Shown here: one piece after another, positions 6,939 through 12,727 of the stretch
Layout of the letters: each line of letters starts with the position of its first letter
Numbering within the stretch: the stretch's first letter is position 1
Assembly: GCA_024276455.1 (NCBI GenBank)
Contig: JAJRXE010000001.1
Coordinates: forward strand, 1-12,727
Direction of reading: 5' to 3'
Length of the DNA stretch: 12,727 nucleotides
Source: Calditrichota bacterium
GTDB lineage: Bacteria > Calditrichota > Calditrichia > RBG-13-44-9
The notes under the pieces: generated by a model
Database searches by the model: none
Told to the model about the DNA's origin: nothing
What the model saw: the letters and a program-made list of their open reading frames with translations, nothing else
Program-made: the position numbers and the translations under genes

Positions 6939-7035
6939 CTGTCGTCCCCGAAGGGACTTCAAATGGATTGGATTCATTCCTCGATTCCCCGGATTTCATT
7001 CGGGGCTATTTTCACCGCGTCCCTGACGGAACGCT
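6939..7035 (+). repeat. Hairpin-block repeat, copy B
   Basis: It starts CTGTCGTCCCCGAAGGGACT, with stem GTCCC/GGGAC (6944-6948/6953-6957) and a loop changed from TGC to CGAA. The second stem CCCCGGAT/ATTCGGGG (6987-6994/6998-7005) keeps pairing through a G-T pair. The tail GCGTCCCTGACGGAACGC (7017-7034) forms a third imperfect hairpin. It starts 292 bp after copy A. Confidence 0.75.
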
Positions 7036-7092
7036 AATTTATCCGTTGTCTCCACTTTTCGTGTTCTCCCTGTTCGGCTGCGCCAGCCAGGC

Positions 7093-7121
7093 GTGTTTTT
7101 CGAGGGCGAAAACACTTTTTT
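7093..7121 (+). terminator. Rho-independent terminator-like hairpin, plus strand
   Basis: GTGTTTTTCG (7093-7102) pairs with CGAAAACAC (7107-7115) around an AGGG loop with one bulged T, followed by six T (7116-7121). The T-run is only on the plus side, so it would end leftover plus-strand transcription before it reaches fmt in antisense. It does not serve fmt, for which I see no strong terminator. Confidence 0.55.
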
Positions 7122-7173
7122 GTGGCCCCTTCGGAAAAATTCGGAGGTAAAACGGTCAATCACACCGGCCCCG

Positions 7174-8115
7174 CTACTGTAACCGGTCACCCACCCGAAA
7201 GGAAAACCCTCGTAACAGCTCTTCCACCCGGAGCCGTTTCTTACCCGCCAATTGCAATTCCAGAATGCCCAACAATCCGGGGTTGCAGGCCACCCACAGG
7301 CGGTTGCCCCGGGCTTCCACAATGGTGCCGGGAGGTTGCCCCCGGTATCCCGGATCTTCCACCCTTGCCCGGTAAAGTTTAACCATTTTGTCCTGGTAAA
7401 AGGCGTACGCCCCGGGAAAGGGCGAGAGTCCGTGAATCCAATTTTTTACCTTCTCGGCCGGTTGGTTAAAGGAAAGGTGACACATTTCTTTGGTGATTTT
7501 AGGTGCCGGGGTGGCTTCTTCGTCCCGCTGGGGCACCGGCTGGAGGCCCCCTTTTTCCAATCGATCCAGGGTCTCCAACAGCATTTCTGCCCCAATCTTT
7601 GCCAGACGGTCGTGCAGGCTACCAACCGTTTCGTCCGGTAAGACCGGCACTTCCCGCTGCAGTAGAATGTTTCCGGCATCCACTTCCCGCTGAATGCGGA
7701 TGATGGTCACCCCGGTGATTTTCTCGCCATTAATAATGGTCCAGTGCAGCGGGGCAGCGCCGCGATATTTGGGCAAAAGAGAGGGATGAATGTTGATGGT
7801 CCCTAATGGTGGTAATGTAAACACTGCTTCCGGTAAAATCCGAAAGGCCACCACCACAAAGATGTCGGCAGATAGCTCTTTTAACTGGTTAATAAAATCG
7901 GGATTCTTTAATTTTTCCGGTTGAAGAATAGGGGAAATACCGTGCTGTAGGGCAATTTGTTTAACCGGCGGAGGAATTAGCTTCAGGCCGCGGCCGCGGG
8001 GTTTGTCCGGCTGGGTCACCACGCCCACCACCCGGTGCCGGGACGCCAGCAGCCTTTCCAGCGCCGGTACGGCAAAATCCGGTGTACCCATGAAGACGAC
8101 CTTTAGTCCGCTCAC
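7174..8115 (-). CDS. fmt: Methionyl-tRNA formyltransferase
   Basis: It formylates initiator Met-tRNA using 10-formyltetrahydrofolate. The 313-residue protein has the family's normal length and order: VVFMGTPDFAVP (6-17), QPDKPRGRGLKL (35-46), catalytic N108 and H110 in TINIHPSLLPKYRGAAP (106-122), and D146 in VDAGNI (145-150). The C-terminal tRNA-binding domain includes SPFPGAYAF (231-239). The AFRILPE stretch (90-96) resembles Bacteroidota Fmt, where other groups have AYGLILP. The start codon is GTG at 8115, overlapping the TGA of def in GTGA, so translation is probably coupled. It is the last gene of tgt-yajC-def-fmt. Confidence 0.97.
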   Translation of the reverse strand: MSGLKVVFMGTPDFAVPALERLLASRHRVVGVVTQPDKPRGRGLKLIPPPVKQIALQHGISPILQPEKLKNPDFINQLKELSADIFVVVAFRILPEAVFTLPPLGTINIHPSLLPKYRGAAPLHWTIINGEKITGVTIIRIQREVDAGNILLQREVPVLPDETVGSLHDRLAKIGAEMLLETLDRLEKGGLQPVPQRDEEATPAPKITKEMCHLSFNQPAEKVKNWIHGLSPFPGAYAFYQDKMVKLYRARVEDPGYRGQPPGTIVEARGNRLWVACNPGLLGILELQLAGKKRLRVEELLRGFSFRVGDRLQ

Positions 8116-8627
8116 CGTATCGAATACGCCCCCTCAAGCTCCTGTAGCTTGGTGCCCAACAACTTTTTCTGCAAAGGCGAGATCAGATCCACAAACAGAA
8201 TGCCCTCCAAATGATCGTATTCGTGTTGAAACACCCGGCTTAATAAGCCTTCCATTTCCTCCTCGACCGTCTCGCCTTCCAGGGTCTGGTACCGTACTTT
8301 AATATGGGTCGGACGCACCACATCCGCCCGGATTCCCGGGATGCTTAGGCACCCTTCCTCGAATTTTTCCGAGCCGGAGGATGCCAGGATTTCCGGATTG
8401 ACGTAGGCTTTCGCTTCCAATTCCTCGTCGATGAGGTTCAGATCAATCACAAACAGGCGTTGCGAGACGTTTACCTGTGGAGCCGCCAGACCAATTCCTT
8501 CGTTCACCCGCATGGTCTCAATCATGTTTTCCGCCAGCTCGCGCAATTCCTGGTCAAACGCGGCCACCGGCTCCGCCACCTTCCGCAGGGTGGGATGCCC
8601 AATTTTTATGATCGGTAAAACTGCCAT
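8112..8627 (-). CDS. def: Peptide deformylase
   Basis: A metalloenzyme that removes the N-formyl group from new proteins, the step that follows from Fmt activity. All three motifs are present in the 171-residue reading: GIGLAAPQV (44-52), EGCLSIPG (91-98) and HEYDH (135-139). This gives metal ligands C93, H135 and H139 and catalytic E136. The frame opens two codons earlier at a TTG (8633), but ATG 8627 has a GGAAGG Shine-Dalgarno 8 nt upstream and gives the usual MAVLPI-type N-terminus. It overlaps fmt by 4 nt and lies 86 bp after yajC. Confidence 0.97.
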   Translation of the reverse strand: MAVLPIIKIGHPTLRKVAEPVAAFDQELRELAENMIETMRVNEGIGLAAPQVNVSQRLFVIDLNLIDEELEAKAYVNPEILASSGSEKFEEGCLSIPGIRADVVRPTHIKVRYQTLEGETVEEEMEGLLSRVFQHEYDHLEGILFVDLISPLQKKLLGTKLQELEGAYSIR

Positions 8628-8650
8628 TCTCAAAACCTTCCAATCTTCGT

Positions 8651-8671
8651 GATCCTATTTACTACAGGATC
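8651..8671 (-). other. Short dyad between yajC and def
   Basis: GATCCT (8651-8656) and AGGATC (8666-8671) form a perfect 6-bp stem with a 9-nt loop, 24 nt before the def start. There is no T-run, so it is not a standard terminator. It could be a leader hairpin, a processing site or chance. Confidence 0.3.
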
Positions 8672-8713
8672 GAACGGATGTTCCTCTTTCTTTAGTTCTC
8701 TATATTAGATGCA

Positions 8714-9037
8714 CTAAGAGGACTTCAGGATACTGGCAATGGCGGTGCGATCGACATTCAGTTTCACATTGTCGTCCACTTTCAGAATCAGCACCTTTTC
8801 ATCATCCTTAAATCCCACCACCTTGCCGTGAATGCCGCCCACGGTGACTACCGTGTCGCCCTTATTAATCGAATCAAGCATCTTTTGACGCTCTTTTTGC
8901 TTTTTTGCCTGGGGACGTAGAATCAACAAATACATGATGGCAATAATTAAAATAAAGGGAAGCATATTCATTAAAAGACTACCGCCCCCGGCCGAACCAC
9001 CGGCATTGCCTGCTGATGCAAATAATGTTTCAACCAC
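8714..9037 (-). CDS. yajC: YajC, Sec translocase accessory subunit
   Basis: A small inner-membrane protein that associates with SecDF and SecYEG. The 107 residues show a Gly/Ala-rich N-terminus, one membrane segment (about 22-40), the RPQAKKQKE motif at the cytoplasmic edge (41-49) and the GDTVVTVGGIHGKV core (60-73). The start is GTG 9037, supported by AAGGAG 6 nt upstream. It lies 68 bp downstream of tgt, the usual partner order. secD and secF, which often follow yajC, are absent here; def and fmt take that place. Confidence 0.95.
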   Translation of the reverse strand: MVETLFASAGNAGGSAGGGSLLMNMLPFILIIAIMYLLILRPQAKKQKERQKMLDSINKGDTVVTVGGIHGKVVGFKDDEKVLILKVDDNVKLNVDRTAIASILKSS

Positions 9038-9105
9038 GTTTGTCTCCTTCTTTTATGTTAAAACAATTTCAAATTTAATGAGGAAAGGTCCGTTTATCAA
9101 CGGGA

Positions 9106-10242
9106 TTATTCGTTTTCTTCTTTTTGCAGGTAATGACTAACAAAATTATTTTTCCAGTCAAGGTACCGTCCCGCAAGGATGGCCTGACGCGCCTGGCGCA
9201 CCAGTTTCAGGTAAAAATGAACATTGTGCAGGGTAGCCAGGCGCAGCCCCAGCACCTCGTTGACATTAAAAAGATGGCGGATGTAAGCCCGGGAGAAATT
9301 CTGACAGGCGTAACAGGTACATCCTTCTTCCAGGGGACGAAAATCTTCTTTGTAAAGACTGTTGCGAATCACCAATTTCCCCCGGGAGGTAAAAACCGTC
9401 CCGTTACGGGCGTTGCGGGGGGGCATCACGCAGTCGAACATATCCACCCCGCGTTCAATCCCATCCAGAATGTCCAGGGGAGTACCCACTCCCATCAGGT
9501 AGCGCGGCCGATCTTCCGGAAGCAGCTCCGTGCAGAAAGAAGTGATGCGATTGCGCTCCTCCTGGCCTTCTCCCACCGCCAGACCGCCAATGGCGTAGCC
9601 CTCGAAACCGATATTAAACAATGCCTGCACGCTTTCGCGCCGAATCTCCGGGTAAATACCGCCCTGAACAATTCCAAACTGAAATTGCTGAAACCCGTAA
9701 AGGGGGTTGGTTTGCAAGAAACGTTCCCGGGAACGCTGCGCCCAGGCAATGGTCAACTCGTTGGCGGCCTGAGCGGTTTCAAAGTCGCTGGGATTCGCAA
9801 TGCACTGATCCAGCACCATCATGATGTCCGAGCCGATGACCCGTTGAATGTCCACCACTTTCTCCGGAGTGAAAAAATGCTTGCTCCCGTCCCAGTGAGA
9901 CCGGAATTCCACCCCCCGGGAGTAAATCTTGCGCAATTCATCCAGACTGTACACCTGGAAGCCCCCACTGTCGGTTAAAATGGGACCATTCCAGCTATTA
10001 AACCGATGCAAGCCCCCCGCCTGACGCAGGATGTCCAATCCGGGTTTCAAATACAGATGATAGGTATTCCCCAGAATAATTTGCACCCCGTTTTCTCTTA
10101 AATCGTGGGGACTCAGGGTCTTCACTGTTCCAATCGTGCCAACCGGCATGAAAATAGGAGTTTCAATCGCTCCGTGATCGGTTGTTAAAACTCCGGCGCG
10201 AGCAGCGCTGCGCGAATCCTGTGCTGTTAACTCAAATTTCAT
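9106..10242 (-). CDS. tgt: tRNA-guanine transglycosylase (queuine tRNA-ribosyltransferase)
   Basis: It exchanges guanine 34 of GUN-anticodon tRNAs for preQ1, the committing step for queuosine in tRNA. The 378-residue length is typical. Visible are LTDSGGFQVYSL (89-100) with general acid/base D91, FGIVQGG (189-195), the base pocket GGLAVGE (219-225), and MFDCVMPPRNARNG (268-281) with nucleophile D270. The zinc site is C308, C310, C313 and H339. The base-recognition loop reads LDQC (144-147), where the Zymomonas enzyme has DEC. ATG 10242 has a weak GGA Shine-Dalgarno. It is the first gene of the tgt-yajC-def-fmt run and has its own promoter. Confidence 0.97.
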   Translation of the reverse strand: MKFELTAQDSRSAARAGVLTTDHGAIETPIFMPVGTIGTVKTLSPHDLRENGVQIILGNTYHLYLKPGLDILRQAGGLHRFNSWNGPILTDSGGFQVYSLDELRKIYSRGVEFRSHWDGSKHFFTPEKVVDIQRVIGSDIMMVLDQCIANPSDFETAQAANELTIAWAQRSRERFLQTNPLYGFQQFQFGIVQGGIYPEIRRESVQALFNIGFEGYAIGGLAVGEGQEERNRITSFCTELLPEDRPRYLMGVGTPLDILDGIERGVDMFDCVMPPRNARNGTVFTSRGKLVIRNSLYKEDFRPLEEGCTCYACQNFSRAYIRHLFNVNEVLGLRLATLHNVHFYLKLVRQARQAILAGRYLDWKNNFVSHYLQKEENE

Positions 10243-10266
10243 TGAGATTCCATTTTTTGCGCCCGG

Positions 10267-10295
10267 AATATACCGGTAGTTTGGCGGGAATGCAA
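10267..10295 (-). promoter_or_regulatory. Sigma-70-like promoter of the tgt operon
   Basis: Minus strand: -35 TTGCAT (10290-10295), 17-bp spacer, -10 TATATT (10267-10272), 24 bp before the tgt ATG. Spacing is ideal and the -10 matches 5 of 6. The rest of the 10243-10440 gap shows no gene and only an AT-rich imperfect dyad near 10413-10437, after the upstream gene. Confidence 0.6.
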
Positions 10296-10440
10296 CTACG
10301 GGATTAAAATCGGTCTGTACAAACCTGATTTGGCATACATTTACAAGCGCTAACTCTGCGTGCCACCCGGCGGTTTCTTCGCAATCTTTCTATTCAAAGG
10401 GAGGAATTTCCGGTTCCTTTTCGAGAATTTCTCAAAAGAC

Positions 10441-11112
10441 TTAAATTAATTCGATGTCAATTACCAGATCCTTTTCCACATCGAACTGTTTGGTGACTTT
10501 CTTTTCCAATTCAATATGATTAATTTTTTCGATGGAGATTTTAAAACTCTTTTCGCTCTGTTTCTCCAGGATGGTACCTTCGGCATTCAAAGTCGCCTTT
10601 TCCATGGGGTCGTAATACGCCACCAGAACCTGATCCCCCACATCCAGGGCGGTCAAGATTTCCTTCAGCGAATCGACATTGCGCTCTTCCTCTAAAATCA
10701 GTTCGTCCTGTGACAGCAAAATTTCTTTAATATCACCATCGTCGTAACGGAAGGAAATAATCCCCCCTCCGTGTTTGGCATAAACAACGCTTTTGGTGGC
10801 ACTTTCAATCATCTGCCGTTCCGGGTTTACCACCCGGCCGGTAAACCCTTCATCATCTATGTCGATTAATTCAATGATAATCGGCATATCGTCGATGGAC
10901 CCATCGAAACCAATTCGAATAATCTGGACCTGTTTGCCGACTCCAATCTCCTGAATCTGCTTCTTCACTTCCTCTGGTAGCAAAGCGCCCGGCCGGACTT
11001 TGGGGACTTCCTTTTTCTTTTTAAACCATCCCAGAAAGAAACGTCGGCTTCGGCCGGATTCCTTCGCGACCCGTTCTAAATAACCACTTTCGTCTAAAAG
11101 AATGTTTCGCAT
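10441..11112 (-). CDS. Hypothetical protein with duplicated beta-rich segment
   Basis: I do not recognise the family. The 223-residue protein has no signal peptide or membrane span. A basic N-terminal part (RSRRFFLGWFKKKKEVPK, 21-38) precedes two beta-rich segments that look duplicated at a 100-residue offset: IGVGKQVQIIRI (56-67) and LDVGDQVLVAYY (156-167). Each follows a helix (EEVKKQIQE, DSLKEILTA) and is followed by an ILEK- or ELID-type strand. Between them lies HGGGIISFRYDDGDIKEI (114-131). The C-terminus is acidic and Val/Ile-rich. The frame opens at a TTG (11145), but that lies at the promoter's predicted transcription start; ATG 11112 with GGAG 8 nt upstream is chosen. Paired small barrels suggest ligand or nucleic-acid binding, but no function can be assigned. 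It is monocistronic. Confidence 0.75.
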   Translation of the reverse strand: MRNILLDESGYLERVAKESGRSRRFFLGWFKKKKEVPKVRPGALLPEEVKKQIQEIGVGKQVQIIRIGFDGSIDDMPIIIELIDIDDEGFTGRVVNPERQMIESATKSVVYAKHGGGIISFRYDDGDIKEILLSQDELILEEERNVDSLKEILTALDVGDQVLVAYYDPMEKATLNAEGTILEKQSEKSFKISIEKINHIELEKKVTKQFDVEKDLVIDIELI

Positions 11113-11145
11113 AACCCCCTCTCCGATTACGGTTTTTGCTCTCAA

Positions 11146-11174
11146 ATTATAGGATAAAAATCCGTTTAATGCAA
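11146..11174 (-). promoter_or_regulatory. Sigma-70-like promoter of the hypothetical gene
   Basis: Minus strand: -35 TTGCAT (11169-11174), 17-bp spacer, perfect -10 TATAAT (11146-11151). Transcription would start near 11139, giving a leader of about 27 nt with a purine-rich GGAGAGGGGG before ATG 11112. Confidence 0.65.
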
Positions 11175-11333
11175 ATAATATTTTGCCCCCGAAACGATTA
11201 AATACTTTTTTTTGCTACAGTTAGCTTCGCTACTACTGTTAAAAATTATTGCATTCCATTCGCCGATTTTTTCCCCTCTCCAACTTCAGCATGGTACCTT
11301 TTCCCAACTCCAAACAGCGGTTGAACATTGTGG

Positions 11334-11361
11334 TTGAAAAATAACTTACATGTACTATATT
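11334..11361 (+). promoter_or_regulatory. Sigma-70-like promoter of the threonine dehydrogenase gene
   Basis: -35 TTGAAA (11334-11339), 16-bp spacer and -10 TATATT (11356-11361), each 5 of 6 to consensus. The start would be near 11368, leaving about 130 nt of leader before ATG 11497. The rest of the 384-bp divergent gap (11175-11333) is AT-rich and shows no gene or clear operator. Confidence 0.6.
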
Positions 11362-11401
11362 CGTTCAATCTTTGAGACGGTTTAGCTTCTATGCGGGGCG
11401 A

Positions 11402-11451
11402 TTCAATATTTTTTAAGAATTTATTGAAAAAAACAGGCTAATTTTATTAGC
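11402..11451 (+). other. Two hairpins in the predicted 5' leader of the threonine dehydrogenase gene
   Basis: TTCAATA/TATTGAA (11402-11408/11422-11428) is a perfect 7-bp stem with a 13-nt loop. GCTAAT/ATTAGC (11437-11442/11446-11451) is a 6-bp stem with a TTT loop, followed by only three T. A TTAGC at 11382-11386 could pair with 11437-11441 instead. No known riboswitch or T-box pattern is recognised. Confidence 0.35.
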
Positions 11452-11496
11452 TTTCAACGACAGGACAGGGACTAACATATTAACGAAAGGTGAAAT

Positions 11497-12444
11497 ATGG
11501 GAAAAATACTGGTAACAGGCGCCTGCGGGCAGATAGGAAGCGAGTTAGTCATAAAACTGATTGAGCTTCACGGTTCGGATCAGGTTGTTGCCAGCGACAT
11601 TAAGCGGCCCTGCGAGATATTCAAGAACCGGGTTACATTTCACTATCTGGACGTACTGGATTCAGCCGAACTAAAAAAGATGGTGGCAGAGGAGGAAATC
11701 GACACCATTTTTCACATGGCAGCCATTCTTTCCGCTGTGGGCGAAAAGAATCCTCAGTGGGCTTACCAGGTTAACATGCAAGGACTAATCAATGTATTAG
11801 AAACCGCCCGGTTGCTGGGGGTAAATAAGGTCATCACCCCCAGTTCCATTGCTGCTTTTGGACCGGACGCTCCCAAGGATGGCACCCCGGACGATACTCC
11901 CCTCAACCCGACCACCATGTACGGGGTAACCAAAGTAGCCGGGGAAAAGCTCCTTCAATACTATTTCTTGAAGTACGGGGTCGATGGACGCTCCCTGCGT
12001 TATCCGGGCATCATTAGCAGCGAAACAGCTCCCGGAGGCGGTACTACCGATTACGCGGTGGACCTTTACGTTCATGCGGTTTTGCAAAAGCCTTATGTGT
12101 GTTACATTGATAAAGATACTCCCCTGCCGTTCATGTACATGCCGGACGCCATAAAAGCAATTCTGCAGTTGGCGGAGGCACCCGCCGAGGCCCTGAGCCG
12201 CCGGGTGTACAACGTCAATGCCCTGAGCCTCACCCCGGCGCAGATTGTTGCCGCCATTCGCAAATTTTACCCCAATTTTTCGGTGGAATACCAACCGGAT
12301 TACCGGCAGCAAATTGCCGAATCGTGGCCCCATTCTCTCAACGACGATTTCGCCCGGCGCGACTGGGGCTGGCAACCGGATTTCGATCTGGACCGTATGA
12401 GCCAGGACATGCTCGAAAAACTCAAAATCCGCTACGGAAAGTAA
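11497..12444 (+). CDS. tdh: L-threonine 3-dehydrogenase, short-chain (UDP-galactose-epimerase-like) type
   Basis: It oxidises L-threonine to 2-amino-3-ketobutyrate with NAD+. The 315-residue extended SDR has TGACGQIGSELV (7-18) as the NAD loop, D34 after the second strand (VASDI), and HMAAILSAVGE (73-83). Catalytic Ser is within PSSIAAFG (115-122), with YxxxK at Y142 and K146. RYPGIIS (168-174) and PGGGTTDYAVDLY (179-191) distinguish TDH from sugar epimerases, as does LPFMYMPDAIKAI (210-222). This type occurs in animals and Flavobacteria and differs from the zinc enzyme of E. coli. An AAAGGTG Shine-Dalgarno sets the start. The usual partner, glycine C-acetyltransferase (kbl), is not in the window. 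Confidence 0.92.
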   Translation: MGKILVTGACGQIGSELVIKLIELHGSDQVVASDIKRPCEIFKNRVTFHYLDVLDSAELKKMVAEEEIDTIFHMAAILSAVGEKNPQWAYQVNMQGLINVLETARLLGVNKVITPSSIAAFGPDAPKDGTPDDTPLNPTTMYGVTKVAGEKLLQYYFLKYGVDGRSLRYPGIISSETAPGGGTTDYAVDLYVHAVLQKPYVCYIDKDTPLPFMYMPDAIKAILQLAEAPAEALSRRVYNVNALSLTPAQIVAAIRKFYPNFSVEYQPDYRQQIAESWPHSLNDDFARRDWGWQPDFDLDRMSQDMLEKLKIRYGK

Positions 12445-12463
12445 ACCGCTCCGTCCTCTGTTT

Positions 12464-12508
12464 GCCCGGAAGAGGGTCCCCCTGGCTCCCTTCCGGGCCG
12501 CCTCTTTT
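12464..12508 (+). terminator. Terminator after the threonine dehydrogenase gene
   Basis: GCCCGGAA-ga-GGG (12464-12476) pairs with CCCTTCCGGGC (12488-12498): eleven pairs, a two-base bulge and an 11-nt loop. CGCCTCTTTTC follows, a modest T-tract. It lies 20 bp after the stop codon. Confidence 0.6.
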
Positions 12509-12553
12509 CATCCGCTCCATCCAACCGCTCTTTACCGCGCGAACTAAATTTTT

Positions 12554-12583
12554 ATTGACTACCTATTCCGCAGGTATTAAATT
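12554..12583 (+). promoter_or_regulatory. Promoter overlapped by an inverted-repeat operator candidate
   Basis: -35 TTGACT (12555-12560), 17-bp spacer and -10 TAAATT (12578-12583). An inverted repeat covers both: ATTGACTACCT (12554-12564) and AGGTATTAAAT (12572-12582), nine of eleven positions symmetrical around ATTCCGC. A dimeric repressor bound here would block polymerase. The regulator cannot be named. Confidence 0.5.
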
Positions 12584-12611
12584 GATTTTGAATTTAATGA
12601 GGTAAAGAAGT

Positions 12612-12727
12612 TTGTCAGAGCGTTTTCAAAAAACTTTTATTTCTGTCCGGGAGTTTGTAGAGAGCTGGGACAAGGAACTCTACGAGCTAAACAATCTGGA
12701 TTTTTTTATTTATTTAATGATAAATCA
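12612..12727 (+). CDS. Start of an unidentified gene, cut by the right edge
   Basis: From TTG 12612 the frame stays open to the window end (38 codons), starting (M)SERFQKTFISVREFVESWDK. An in-frame TAA at 12603 closes it upstream, GAGG at 12599-12602 could be the Shine-Dalgarno, and the promoter above is correctly placed. No in-frame ATG occurs before the codon at 12717. The sequence looks like a helical soluble N-terminus, possibly a small regulator given the operator-like dyad in front, but this is a guess from too little sequence. Confidence 0.45.
   Translation, partial: MSERFQKTFISVREFVESWDKELYELNNLDFFIYLMIN

Larger units (their letters stand above)
6408..7173. other. Repeat-rich intergenic region between convergent genes
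   Basis: No credible gene lies in these 766 bp. Short open frames on both strands run through palindromes and lack good ribosome sites. The stretch contains two units about 290 bp apart, a decayed third copy at its left end, several perfect hairpins, a three-way-junction palindrome and two terminator-like hairpins, listed separately. It separates the 3' ends of the eRF1-like gene (plus) and fmt (minus), a typical place for extragenic palindromic elements to accumulate. Confidence 0.8.

Noticed and set aside
6457..7150. Several open frames of 60-108 codons on both strands in the repeat region
   Set aside because: They run through palindromes and duplicated segments, overlap each other in different frames and lack good ribosome sites; I treat them as chance frames.
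6408..7173. CRISPR array
   Set aside because: The repeats are long, only two or three in number, imperfect and unevenly spaced, and no cas gene is nearby.
9124..9978. Long plus-strand frame antisense to tgt
   Set aside because: It mirrors the strongly conserved tgt gene and has no recognisable domain.
12590..12606. AATTTAATGAGG shared with the yajC upstream region (9072-9083) as a repeat
   Set aside because: It is a single 12-nt AT-rich match containing a ribosome-site-like GAGG; chance is sufficient.

Overview
The window looks like chromosomal DNA of a Gram-negative bacterium, probably from the Bacteroidota/Calditrichota/Ignavibacteriota (FCB) side of the tree. This is inference. It rests on a DUF5020-type outer-membrane barrel, a short-chain (TDH-type) L-threonine dehydrogenase, a Bacteroidota-like AFRILPE stretch in Fmt, a secreted Asp-box repeat protein, and abundant interspersed intergenic repeats. 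No rRNA, tRNA, CRISPR array, phage gene or transposase gene was seen. Eleven genes are on the minus strand (1-5035 and 7174-11112) and three on the plus strand (5262-6407, 11497-12444 and 12612 to the right edge).

Region 1 (1-5035, minus). In transcription order: a YkgJ-type Cys-cluster protein, an NCS2 purine permease, a DUF5020 outer-membrane channel, a MocA-like molybdopterin cytidylyltransferase, an XdhC molybdenum-hydroxylase maturation factor, and the secreted Asp-box (BNR) protein cut by the left edge. The middle four fit one job: bring purines across both membranes and mature a molybdenum hydroxylase such as xanthine dehydrogenase. The hydroxylase itself is not in the window. Two short AT-rich stretches between these genes resemble interspersed repeats.

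Region 2 (5262-7173). A plus-strand gene encodes a bacterial relative of archaeo-eukaryotic release factor 1 (baeRF type) with a C-terminal zinc ribbon. It converges on the next minus-strand operon across about 766 bp without a credible gene. That gap is filled with repeats and nested hairpins: two units at about 290-bp spacing, a decayed third copy, and a three-way-junction palindrome. It is the least explained DNA in the window.

Region 3 (7174-10295, minus). tgt-yajC-def-fmt form a translation/secretion housekeeping operon: tRNA queuosine insertion, Sec accessory subunit, peptide deformylase and Met-tRNA formyltransferase. A good sigma-70-like promoter sits just upstream of tgt, and def and fmt overlap by four bases.

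Region 4 (10441-12727). A minus-strand gene of unknown function, with an apparent internal duplication, has its own promoter. Divergent from it is an SDR-type L-threonine 3-dehydrogenase gene with a strong promoter and a leader of about 130 nt with two hairpins. A terminator follows, then a promoter overlapped by an 11-bp inverted repeat that leads into the start of another gene cut by the right edge.
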